From: Pterobdella sp. o SKG-2022
Lineage: Eukaryota > Annelida > Clitellata > Hirudinida > Piscicolidae
Reading direction: 5' to 3'
Assembly: GCA_964035795.1 (NCBI GenBank)
Contig: OZ038326.1
Location: 3,689,259 to 3,753,258, forward strand
Length of the DNA stretch: 64,000 nt
A program made the translations under genes and the position numbers. Within the stretch, counting starts at the first letter, position 1; each line of letters begins with the position of its first letter. Shown one piece after another: positions 1 through 11,347 of this stretch. The notes beneath the pieces are model-generated. The model saw nothing but the letters and a program-made list of their open reading frames with translations, did not search any database and was not told the DNA's origin.

Positions 1-560
1 CTAATGTCTCCATCCATCATTTCCTTCCCATAAATCATTCTCTTCACATTCTTCTCTTCATCTTCTTCTTGGTCTTCATCATCATTTTCTTCTACGTTTT
101 TTTTTCTTTCTTTTCATCTTCTTATTCTTGTTCATCATCTGCTTCATCATCTTTTTCATCCTCATAATCACCACCATCATCATCATCTTTATTGTATTTA
201 TCGTTTTCAAAATCTTTTACTTCTTTCTCCATCTCATATTTCTTATTTCTTTATAATTTTGCTCATTTAATTTTTATTTTTCATCAGCATTTCGGTTTCA
301 TTTTCATTATTATCATTATTCCCTTCGTTTCTTTTTTTTCCATTTTTATTTATTACGTCTCAGGCTCATTTACTACCATTCTCGTCTTAGTCTGTTCTTG
401 TTTCCACCATCCCTTTTTTTTCCATCCTCATTATTTTTTTCATATTTTACCATTATTATATTTTTTATTAGCATTATTTTTTTTTGATATTTTTTTCCAC
501 CATCAACATCATCGTATTCATCTTTTTTCTCCTGTTTTTGACGTTATTTTCTGCGTCATA
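1..560. repeat. pyrimidine-rich TCATC/TTC low-complexity tract
   Basis: The plus strand is almost purely pyrimidine with interspersed CAT triplets (TCATCATC, TTCTTC, CATCATCATC) and long T runs. The 143-residue plus-strand reading frame over it is Phe/Ser/Ile/His-rich, as expected from translating T/C-rich simple sequence, so I do not call a gene. Confidence 0.75.
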
Positions 561-2239
561 TTTTTTTCTGATACAACTAAAGAGGTATCAAAAGTGATTA
601 ATTTCATCAAATACACGCAGTAACAATTTTTATTTTACAAATAACTATTATTTTATATAAAAATCTCACAATTTTGAAACGTTTTAACGAGTAATTTCAT
701 GTTGAAATAGTTTCAATAGAAAAATTTTGAATTATTTTTTTGAATAATATAAATTATAATATGAAAAATAAAAAACATATAAATGCATCGAAAAACATAA
801 AACTCTCACTAGCGAGTTAAAATATGTAAGTAATTAGGAAAGTAAAGCAATTAAAGAAACCAGGACTGAATTAATTGAATTTTAGAAGCAAAATAGAATC
901 ATTGATACCACAAATCACTTTGAGGCCATTTAACTGTAATTCAATTCAATTTTATTCCACTTTTTCATCGCCCAGCTATGGAAAGCTTTTTTTGGCGCCA
1001 AATTAATGAAAAATACATACAATTGCTTATAGGGAAGAACGCAAAAATTTGAACTTGCAAAAAGATAGAGCATAAAGCATGAGAATTTTTTAATTTGGAT
1101 AACAGCAAACACACGTTTGCCTTCAATGGAGCGCAAAAGTTCAAACAGTCCTCGTTTTCAAGGCATTCAATTTTTACTTAATTTTTTTGTGAAAATTTCA
1201 TAAAACTTCACCAAATACCTAAGTATTTTTGAATAATAATATTACATGCATACAACACTGAAACATAAATTCAAAAACATAGTCGAGTTTGGGCTCTTTA
1301 GCTTCAGCTCATTTAAAAGACATAAATCGTGCATTTAATAATAGAATCACGGGCACTCACACAAGCAATTTCCTTCTTTCCGCCGTTTTGCCAGCATTAA
1401 TGGCTTGTTTGTGTATTAAGCTTTGTTCTCAAATCTTTCTAGTTTTGTTCATCTTTATACATTTTTTCAAAGCAATTTTTTGCTTTTTTTAGCAATTGTT
1501 TTTCTTTTGAATTTTTCTGAATTTCTATTTTTTATGTTTTTAATCAAATTGAGTTTTTAAAATTTATTCACTCAAAACAATACATTTGAATTTTTCAGTT
1601 TTAACCCATAAATTTTTTATATTTTGCTTTTGAAAATTCAAAATATTTCAAATCTGTTAATTTTTTAAGTAAGTTTTCAAAATTAACTCAAATTATTTTT
1701 CTGTTTTTGTAATTAAAAACAAGTTAATTTAAGTTTTTTATCGATGAAATACGTTGCCAATATTAAAACCTTGAAACATTCCATCTTGAAAAATTAAATT
1801 TTTTATGTTTTTGTTTGAGTAAGAGCTTAAAGGAATTGATTAAAAATTGAATTAAATGAAAATTCTAAAAAGAAATCTCGCCAAAATCTTTAAATCCAAT
1901 TCGCAAAGAATTTATTTCATAATGTTTTTTCTATGTTTTTTTAAAATGTCATTCCAAGAAATTCTGCAAAGTGTGGCATAAAATGAGTCTAAAATTCCGT
2001 TTAAACCGGGCGTTTTGAGCCTTCAATGGCTCTTTTATCGCACATGCGTTTCCGACCTGCTTTCCTAAAGTTTATTCAGACCGCCTTTGATTATTTTTTC
2101 GTTAATGGTTAGAGAGGGATTCTTTTTTAAAAAAATCAATCATAGTTTATTTATAGAGTATTTAAAAAAATTTCGAAAAAAATTTTTCATTGAAAAATAT
2201 TCTAAAATTAAAAATAAGGTGACATAAATGATGATGACA
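561..2239. other. AT-rich DNA, no gene recognised
   Basis: Unique-looking AT-rich sequence. The short open frames at 930-1136 and 1289-1492 show no recognisable motif, splice-flanked exon or conserved composition. Confidence 0.5.
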
Positions 2240-2870
2240 ATGAGCTAGAGCAAAAAGTATGTAAAAATGCTTATAAAACAAAAAAATTTGTTTATGATAC
2301 TGAAATAGATAATGATGATGATGAAAAATGAGAAAACTTTGTAATGGAAAAAATGGTGACGCTGATAAAAATAAGGAAGATGAAGGGGGAGATGATGAGA
2401 AGAAATAACGATGATGATGAAGATGACGAAGATAAAGGAGTTAGTGAAGGTGATGATGATACGAAGATGATAATGATGAAGAATGTAATGATGAAAATGA
2501 AGAAGAAAATAGTGGTGATAATGATAAGAAAGATGACAATGTTAATGATGATGGTGAAGTTTATTATAATGAAGACGACAAGGATAAAAAAAGAGGAAGA
2601 ATACGAAAAAAAAGAAGAAGAGAAGGAAGAAGAAGACAAAAAAGAGAAAGAAAAGAAAAAAAAAAGAAAGAAGAAAAAGAAGAAAAAAAATGAAGAAAAA
2701 GAAAAGAAAGAAGAAAAAATAAGAGAAAGACGAAAAAGAAGAAGAGAAGAAAGACGAAGAAGAAGAAGAAGAAAAGGAGGAAGAAAAAAAAATAAAAAAA
2801 GGAAGATGAAGACGAAGAAAAGGAATAATGGAGTGCATATTTGATGGTTGGAAGATATAATGAGAAATGG
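2240..2870. repeat. purine-rich GATGAT / GAAGAA microsatellite
   Basis: The plus strand is a long polypurine stretch, first GATGATGA-type and then GAAGAA/AAAGAAG-type from about 2585. It opens Lys/Glu/Arg/Met-rich frames on plus and Ser/Phe-rich frames on minus, which are by-products of the repeat. Such purine-pyrimidine tracts can form triplex DNA (general knowledge, not shown here). Confidence 0.85.
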
Positions 2871-3420
2871 AAGATAAGGCAATCGGAGTTTTAATTGAAA
2901 AATGAAATAATAGAACATTATTAGAACTGCTTTGGGAAAAATGTGAGAATTCTACTATTTTATATATCTATTTTTTTTGGTATATTTTACAATTTATATT
3001 GTTTCGATTGGTATTTTTGTTGTAGTTTTCATTTTTTCGTATTTATTAATGTCAAATTTATTATTATTATTGTTTATTTTTTCAATATTATTTTTTTTTC
3101 GATTATTATTTTATTATAATTATTTTTATCGTCACAGTCATTGTTTTGTTTCTTTCATTTTGTATTCTTATTTTTATGACGCATCATGAGTGTGCAATCT
3201 CATAGGCTGGTGTTGGTAATGAGAGGATTAATGAATGTGACAAATAAAACTATAATATAATAAGTAAAACCATAAAAAGATCATAAAATGAATAAAAATG
3301 ATAACTTTAAATAAATAAATAAAAATATAATTAAAAAAAAAATAACACCAAATAAATGAAAAAAAAACATTAAACAGATAGAAAATTATTCAAACATTGA
3401 TGATAATTGATATTTGATAT

Positions 3421-3483
3421 CACTTGATAATGTAAGCTTGCCTTATGAAAAGCTTCGTGTCATTTAATAAATACTTTGTGTTT
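3421..3483 (+). repeat. dispersed hairpin repeat, copy a
   Basis: Reads CACTTGATAATGTAAG, loop, CCTTATGAAAAGCTTCGTGT, then a T-rich spacer with AATAAA and TTTGTGTTTG. The GTAAG and CTTAT arms can pair. Related copies lie at 14111, 31838 (minus), 35632 (minus), 46461 (minus), 47083, 47442 (minus) and 50732. Confidence 0.6.
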
Positions 3484-3865
3484 GTTGTTCTCACTTTTAG
3501 ATTCAGTTTATTTTAAATTTTAATTGATATTGTTTTTTGTGTTTGAAAAATATGAAGGTATATATAAATAGATAAAAAAATGTTAAAAATTAAAAATAAA
3601 CATCAATAACAATAAATGCTAATCAAAAAAAAAAAATAATTCAGATTAATATTACGAGTTATTAACGATCGTAGAAAAAAAAAAACAATAGTAAATAGAC
3701 TTAATTAAAATTTAATGGAAAATTGATAAACGCAAAACGTACCATGACCAGAGTCAGATAAAAAAAATGAATACAAGTGGCAAGAAAAACTTTAGGGAAA
3801 AATGCTTGATGAATTTAATCAGATTTCTATTATTAATATCATTTATATACATTATTGTTCCATTA

Positions 3866-3996
3866 TTTTTTTTTCTGAAAGTGTTATTTTTTAATGTTTA
3901 GCATAATTTAAAATGTAAATTTTGCTAAATTTTTTTTTCTGAAAGTGTTATTTTTTAATGTTTAGCATAATTTAAAATCTAAATTTTGCTAAATTT
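3866..3996 (+). repeat. 64-bp tandem duplication, 2 copies
   Basis: The block beginning CTGAAAGTGTTATTTTTTAA at 3875 recurs 64 bases later at 3939 with only one visible substitution (AAAATGTAAAT versus AAAATCTAAAT). The near identity points to a recent local duplication. Confidence 0.9.
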
Positions 3997-4800
3997 TTTT
4001 TTCGAGACTTTTATTCCAATAATTTTGAATGTTTTGCAATTTAATTTTTTTAACTTTTTCTTATTCGAAATTCTTTCAAACTTAAAAGTTCATTTCAAAT
4101 ATTTTTATTTTAAAAACGTGAAAATTTTGCAAAAAAAGTTTGTTTTGAAAAAATAATTGACTAATTATTAATATTATTATTATCTTTATGAAATATCATT
4201 ATTCAAAAAAATTTGGGACCGGGTTATTATAAGGTTTGGAGATAAGTTTCCATGAATTTTTCAAATGAATAAATTAAAAAAAATGAGTAAGAAGATTTTC
4301 AACTTGTTTGAATCTTACTTTTTCCAAGTTTTTTCTAAAAATTTTTAACCAAAAAAAGAGTGTTTCAAATAATGACTTGACCACTTTCATTTGAGTTTAT
4401 CCCACCAAATTACAAACACTACCTTCACAAAAAGAGCAAAGCTGTAGGTTTCTTAATTTTAAGTTTTAATTGAAAGTTTTTTTGTCAGAAAGCAGAAGTA
4501 GAAAATTTTGTTTGCTCAAAGAGGCAAAGCCATAATTTCCAATTAGAGAGTCTCAACGCTTGCAGTCTGCCGCAATTCTTTGATGAAGTTTGAAAAATTG
4601 CTATTTCATCATTTTTTTTAGAAAGGTTTTCAAGTATTTAGTGAAAAAGTTCATGAAATATTTTAATTTCAATGAAAATTTAAAGTTGAATGTTCCCCAT
4701 CTGCTATGCGAAATTAATTTATTTAAAACAAAATTTTTCTGCTCTTCGTTGATTTCATTCCATTAACAACCCATGTAAGACATTTTTACTTCCCATTCAA

Positions 4801-4890
4801 AAACTACATAATGGCTCACAAAAAACACACAAACTCACACAAAAACACCTATACAAATGCACACAAACAAATCACATGCATAAAAAAACA
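4801..4890. repeat. A/C-rich CACACAAA tract just past a stop codon
   Basis: A degenerate CACA/ACAAA stretch abutting the end of the minus-strand coding exon at 4892. On that gene's sense strand it reads TGTG/TTTG and begins immediately after the TGA. Confidence 0.7.
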
Positions 4891-4891
4891 C

Positions 4892-7800
4892 TCACATGCA
4901 AATCGAGGCAAGGAGGTCACGGTCAGTCCAAGGGTCGAGCTCTGACGTCATAGGCTCGATGTTTAAAAACAAATTTTTTGCGCACTTGCGCGCACTTGAC
5001 CGCCAATCTTGAGGGCATTTGTCTCCCGGAGATTTGGGGTATTCGCTGTGTTGGTGGTCAGTGTGGTGCACAATGTTGCTTGGCAAATAGTGCTTGTAGT
5101 TGTTGCTTGAGAATGATACATTCCGAGAGAGACGGTCTTTGGACTTGATGGTGCGAGGTCTGCTGTTGAGCGGGTCGTTGTTGGTCGCGTTGAGTTTGTT
5201 GATTTTTTTGTAAGTTTTACTTTTAAATATGTAATTGAATGGTTTTTTTGGGTTGGATTCGAATGGTTTTTGCAGAGGTTTGAGGTGGTCTGTAATGAAG
5301 TTCAGATCGCTCCTTGTAAGGTTGTTGTTTTTATCCATGAAAAATGGATTTATGTGGTTAATATTTTCCAAGTTATTATTTTTGCGGTTTGTTTTTAATT
5401 TGCTCTTGTTGTTGAGGAAGTTGGTTTGTACTGCGAACAAAGATAAAATGATTTAAATATTGCATATCAGTGCCTAAAATAAAAACAGACTCAAAGCAAT
5501 ATAAATGAAAATTAGAAAAGTCAAATAAATAAAACTCAAATGAAAAATTACAGAAAACCATTTGTAATTGAATCTGAAAACACAAGTTTGCAGTTCTATT
5601 GTTTTCAAGTATTTTTCCTAATTTATTGCCTACTCAGTCATTTATCAATTTCAACAATTTATCATTCATTCGTTCAATCATCTAGCCAATGATCTTTATT
5701 CTAGGATTCATCCAGTTTCTGAGTCATCCATCTTCCTACTTTCTGTCCATCTTCCTACTTTCTGTGCATCCACATATCTTTCATTTCATCCATTATTTTT
5801 CAAGTATTCACCCATTAATCTATGCAATCATCATTCCCTGTATTTAACATTTATTTATACCTTCATCCAATCTTTTAGTCATCTTTTATTTCATCTATTC
5901 AATCATTTTCCCATTCATCCATCTACTTCATCATCCACCCATCTGCCCATTCATCCATTTTATCATTTATCTATTCATCTTCTCATCCATCCATCTTATC
6001 AGAAGTTATTCATCTTCTCATCCATCCATCTTTGAGGGATCAAGACTGATCGATTCATGACTCATCGGCCAGATAGGATACCACGCCATCATTCTTCTCT
6101 AATACCTTCAAACTAGTTTTTATTTTTAAAATCAATTTCATATTTATTGTTGTTTATATTCTGCGATGAAAAATAGAATAGGGATGATAAATCTTAATTT
6201 TTGAAGATTAATTTCAAGAAAAATTTTATAATCTATTTTTGATTACAAAAATAGCAATGAAAGTTCTATAACTGCGCAAAAACAACACGAAAATTTATAG
6301 AAGACGGAGAGGGAAAAGATACTTTATGGAAACCACATCGGCACAATCATTTAGCAGATTTTGGCTTCCAACTTTCATAAAACCTCTTGCAAGTTTTCTT
6401 TTGATCAAAAAGCAACAAGCGTTTGTGGTTTGCGCCATTTTAAGTTCACTTATCGGTTACAAAATAATTTAGAAAAAGCATGGCTGCATAAAAATGTTAG
6501 AGTTGTTTACAAGGGAGGTCGAGTTAAATATTTTGTTCTTTTTTTGTAATTTACGGTTTGGTATGACTATAGATTATAAAAAGTCAAAGATGATGTATTT
6601 TTGAAAGGAACTGTTAAAATTTAGAAAACAGACACTAAATGTTTATTTATTGGATGAACAAGTTATTGAGTTTTTAAAATTCGGATTCGACGATAAAATA
6701 ACTGAGTAGGCCAGCTGTTTTGAACTTAAACAACGTTGTTGAGAATATATCAACTTATCGCAAAACTTTTGGGTTTTTCAAATTTTCAAATATGTCAACA
6801 ATAACAAACAAGAGTCGTTTGATAGCTTCAAGGAGTTTTTACTAGAGTCTTACTTATTTTGTCAATAACTTTTCAAAAACTGTTTAGAGAAATTAATATT
6901 TTATCAAAAAAAACAAAAAAAAGTTAGAAAAAAAGAATATTTCACTATGAAAATTGTCAATTGTAGACTAAAACCGTTCAGGTTTATGCAACAAGACAGC
7001 AAAAAAATATCAAAAAATATTAAATAGAGCCTAACAACAACGATAAAAACGTTATGAATCCGAATGATAAGATAAAAATGTTAAAATGAGCAAGATGGAA
7101 AGAAAATTAGGAAGAACTTCAAAAAAATCCCAAACTAAAAAAATGCAAAATACAAATAAAAAATATTAATCTAATAAAAAGCAAAATAAGGTGGTCAGAA
7201 ACGAGTTTTTTATAATCTTTTTATTCCTTATTTTATTTTTATTAATTATTCATGGTTATTTGAGGAATTTTTGGAAACTTATTTTATTTTTTCAAATTTG
7301 GTTTTTAAGCTCAGTTTCACCGAGTTTTTCAAACATTTTCTTTAAAAACAACAGAATATATGTTTTTTGAAGCTCCCAAAAACGCTTAAACCCTTAAATG
7401 TTTGAAAAAATGCCCTATAATTTTTAGCCCAAAAAAACCTCTCAGATTTGAAATTTTTCCGCCAAAATATCATTTTATACTACAAAAAAACGCGGGAAAA
7501 TTTCGAAAAAAAAAAAATGATCCTACGAAAAATTGCACACATCAAATAAATCACCATTTATAACCAATAAAAATTTCATCTTCAAATAAAAAAATCAAAT
7601 AGCTGTATTAGGAATTCACAAAACTAACCCGGGTACCCAACACAAAACTATAGAAAAAAATGCATGTTTTCAGAATTTTGAAATTTTAAAATTTTATTTG
7701 ACTTCAAAAATGATAAACTTCATAAAGAACGAAAATTCACTAAAATCTTTTCTCATAGATTCTTTATGATAACATAAATCAGCTTCACACTCAAAAATTT

Positions 7801-10800
7801 CTCCATACAAGGATAAGAAATTTAGAAACAAGAACTCCCATGTGAAAACTAACAAGCAGCTCCAAGCCTTCAAACTTGTTGCTAATTTTCCAACAAGTCA
7901 AATAAAATCATGTTTCCATCAAGTAAAAATGTAGTTATTGCACCTTGAGCATTGTTTCAATAGAAAGAATTGATACTTTTCGTTAAATCCTAACAAAACG
8001 AAAAAAATGATTGAAAACTTTGTCAACGTTACGTCACTCAAATAAGTTTTTTTCCGTATGAGTATCGCTGAGACAATCAACATGGTTATCATCATGAGCA
8101 CCATCATCCCCATCTTTTTTCTCATCATCATAATCATCATCCTACCATGACTACTACCATCATCACCATCATCATCATCATCCTCATCATCGCCTTTATT
8201 CACACAGCCTTGCTTCATAAGGCGTATAACTATCATCCTTAAAAAACCATCGTCAAAATAACACCACCCACAATATGATCCAACTATCACACACACCCAC
8301 AATGAACCATCATTATCATCATCATCATCATTATCATTATCATCACCATCATTATTATCATCTTCATCACCATCATTATTATCATCTTCATCACCATCAT
8401 TATTATCATTATCATCATCATCATTATTATCATCTTCATAACCATCATTATTATCATTATCATCCTTATTATCATTATCATCACCATCATCATCCCCATC
8501 ACTATCATCATCACAGAAACTTTTCAGGCTGACACTTAAAAAGCTCAAAAAAATGCTCTAGTTTCAAAAAGTTTGCTAATTTCTGCATATGAAACCAGAC
8601 GTGTGAAATAGTTTAACTTCTCATATGCCATCGCTGTAGAACGAACTTAAAGGCACTTTGCATACATAACAGCTCTAAAGTGATATAGTGCCTAAATGCA
8701 CAAAGAAAAAATTACTCAAGCCTCTTACAGCGGGATTATACAACAACCAGGAAGTGAGTTTATTAAATTCCATCACTAACAAAAACGCTACTTTTCCAAA
8801 GAATACAAAAGAATAACAACCTAATTCGAATCGGAATAAAAGGCAAAAACAGGTCGTAAAGAAGACAGAATTTCGAGAGATTTAAAGCATTACGTCTCTC
8901 ACAAAACATGCCCGGCAAAACCACATCCTTCTCTCGCTTCGTATCAAGTTTTGTTAAAAAATTAAAAATTTTTTCACTTCTTTTCACACGTGCTATATGT
9001 TGCGTTTGTGCAAATGCTCAACCTCACGTGTGTGATTATATTTAGTCTGTTTGAGTGTTTCCGTGAAATTTTTTCTTTTTTTGTATTTGTATCTTTGCGG
9101 GTGTTTTTCAATTTGTTCTAAACCCCACCTCGTGGTAGACAAACGCAGTAGAAGAAAAAATTGTCTGTGTGTTCAAGAAAGTGTGCGTATGTTTGTTTGC
9201 ACGTGTGCGAGCATGAAAAGTGGAATATTTATGCAAGATCTGGAATAATAGAATGTGAGAAAGATATCGCTAGAGTTTATAGCATGAAAATAAAAGTCGA
9301 GAAAAAATAAATTGCCCAAAGATTTGTTCATTTTTAGAACGTCCAGACATAACTAAAAAATTTCTCGTCTAAACACACCATACCTGCTCAAACCTAATGA
9401 ATGAAAGTTCTATTTGTAAGATTATAATTATCTGATGAAATTAAGAAATGAATTAGTGAGCTGAGAGATGGATGGATTAATGAATTAATGGGTGAACTGA
9501 TGGATAGCTGGATGGTAGGATCAAGTAAAGTTATTGGGTTAAATAAGGAATGTAAATTAAAGGTATGGATAAATGGAAGGTTTAAAAAAAAAGTTATAAA
9601 TGATTTGAAAGAGAACAAAAAAATAAAATAGTTGAAATAATAGACAAATTTGAAGATGAGATGATAATGAAAAAAACACAGAATTAAATTAACCCGAAAA
9701 ACAGTTGTAGGGTTAGATAGATGGGGAAAGGATGGATAGGTAAAGGGTGGATACATAGATGAATGGGACAAGCAGAGGTTGGGTGTATGTAAGTAGAAGC
9801 AAACAAGCGTTTAGCAGTGAGAGTGATGGATGGTTTGAAGCTGAAAGACTGAGAAATGAATGCATGAATGAAAATAAGAACAGAGAAAAAAATTGAAAAA
9901 CGCACGCATGCTTGAATTGGCGAATAAAATTAACGATGCTTGAATAGATGTGACAATCGGTGGTTTGAGGTGATAGGTGGTTTGACGTTATTGGTTGGAG
10001 TTATGGCTAGAAAGAAGAATAGAGGAATATTTAATTGGTTAAAAGGTTACATTAGATGGGATACAAACATAATAGATCTGCTTGAACTTATGGATCAATA
10101 CTTGGTTTGATGATTAATGGATTGGTTGATGGATGGATGGGTGGATAAATAGATGTATAGAGCAATAGATGGATGAATGGATGGATCGATGAATGGTAGA
10201 TGAATGGATGAATGAATGGACGGATTGGTGAATGGATGGTTAAGCTGATGCATGGGTGGATAATTGAGCTGATGGATAAATGAACAGATGATTGGATAAG
10301 TGAAGTGATGGATGGATGGATTGATGTTTTGATTGATGAAAAGATGGAAATGTTTGAAAGGTGTCTATTTTAATTGAAGTGGGAATGATGGATGGGTGGG
10401 AAAATGATGAATAAATGAGAAAATGATGGGTAAATGAATGAATAACTGCTTAAATAGATGCTTTCTAAGATGAATGGATAGATAAACTGATGGATAGCTG
10501 AATTAATAAAGAGATAAACGGGTGGATGAATAAAAATCGATGGATAAATGTATGAAAGGATTAGTAGATCAATTGTTAGATGGATGGAGGGATGAAAGAA
10601 TATAAGAGGCCTGGATACAACTATATGAACAATCTGAAAATTTTCAATTATCTCGAGAAAAACTGGAATTTATTTTTGAAGAAATTAATTTTAAAATAGT
10701 TATACTTTTGGAAAACAAAAATTCAATTTCAGAAACCGAAATTGAATTCATTTCACCAAAAACTTGCGTATCAATTTGAAACAAAATTCAAAAACCGCGA

Positions 10801-11347
10801 CAAAATTTAATGTAAAATATTTTTGAAATATTCCCTTTCAAAAAACTCATTTTTATTTTTGGATTAAATAGTTCACACAGAATATATATTTCACAATGTT
10901 TTTATTCCAAATTTGAGGAAAAATTTTTCGAAACCATATTTTATAGGAGTTAAATTAATTTTTTGAAATTTGATCATATAAAAACTTGTATGAATAATGC
11001 ATAAAAACTCAAAAAAACTATTAAAACTATGAAAAACAAAAATGTTTGTAACTTAGCTCCAAAAGCATTTAAACTACAAACCAAAAAAACAAACAATGAT
11101 AAAAACACTTTATAGGAATAACTAAATACAAAAAAAAATAACAACGGACTACTTAAAGATTCAACTATAAACCAAAAAAAAAGAAAGAATAACTAACAAA
11201 AACCAAATAAACAAATAAGTAATAATAATAATAAATAATAATAACAATAAAAATAACATTTAACTACTCCAAAAATACAACTAAACAACCTCTAAAAATA
11301 AGCATGGCGAAAAGGACCGGAAGGAAGAAGATGTCTTGTTGCTTCAT
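4892..11347 (-). CDS. putative secreted protein of unknown family (two exons)
   Basis: I do not recognise the family. The model joins exon 1 at 11347-11290 (19 codons plus one base, donor AGAG|GTTGTT) to exon 2 at 5430-4892 (acceptor TTTGTTCGCAG|TA, stop TGA). The phases match and give 198 residues. Exon 1 encodes MKQQDIFFLPVLFAMLIFR, a typical signal-peptide shape with a hydrophobic core at about residues 6-18; an in-frame TAA lies upstream of the ATG. The rest is hydrophilic, Asn/Lys/Ser-rich, with N-glycosylation sequons at N56, N100 and N123 and three cysteines (C158, C169, C197), two of them in DKCPQDWRSSARKC. Several dibasic pairs (for example RK, KK) make a propeptide conceivable, but no repeated peptide is visible. 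The 5.9 kb intron is full of microsatellites. The exon join is inference; exon 2 alone is the firmer part. Confidence 0.5.
5640..6040. repeat. degenerate CATC/CATT repeats with nested duplications
   Basis: Irregular CATCCATC and TCATTCAT units. Two local duplications stand out: CCATCTTCCTACTTTCTGT occurs twice in succession near 5728-5768, and TTCATCTTCTCATCCATCC recurs near 5966 and 6009. Confidence 0.75.
8080..8520. repeat. CAT-triplet minisatellite
   Basis: TCATCACCATCATTATTATC units repeat with a higher-order period of about 27 bases (clear at 8340-8420). Minus-strand translation gives Asp/Asn/Gly runs and plus-strand translation gives His/Tyr runs, so the open frames here are repeat artefacts. 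Confidence 0.9.
9460..10610. repeat. GATG/GGAT degenerate tetranucleotide tract, about 1.1 kb
   Basis: Long runs of GGATGGATGAATGGATGA-like units interrupted by short unique pieces (for example 9950-10070 and 10330-10390). It is the complement of the CATCCATC-type tract at 5.6-6.0 kb in the same intron. Confidence 0.85.

Larger units (their letters stand above)
2871..4790. other. AT-rich intergenic DNA with small repeats
   Basis: No coding exon recognised. It holds one copy of a dispersed hairpin repeat (3421-3483) and a 64-bp tandem duplication (3866-3996), listed separately. Confidence 0.5.
5431..11289. other. intron of the putative secreted-protein gene, repeat-rich
   Basis: No further coding exon seen on either strand. 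It contains CATC/CATT repeats (5640-6040), a CAT minisatellite (8080-8520) and a GATG/GGAT tract (9460-10610). TG-rich sequence lies at about 9000-9220. Confidence 0.4.

Noticed and set aside
192..623. 143-residue plus-strand frame at the window start
   Set aside because: Phe/Ser/Ile-rich translation of pyrimidine-rich simple sequence; the nominal start is not supported by context.
2292..2918. Overlapping Ser/Phe-rich minus frame and Lys/Glu-rich plus frame
   Set aside because: Both come from the purine microsatellite and exclude each other as genes.
7919..8548. 209-residue Asp/Asn-rich frame on minus
   Set aside because: The Asp-rich part is the CAT/GAT minisatellite; no domain, splice support or unique sequence of coding character.
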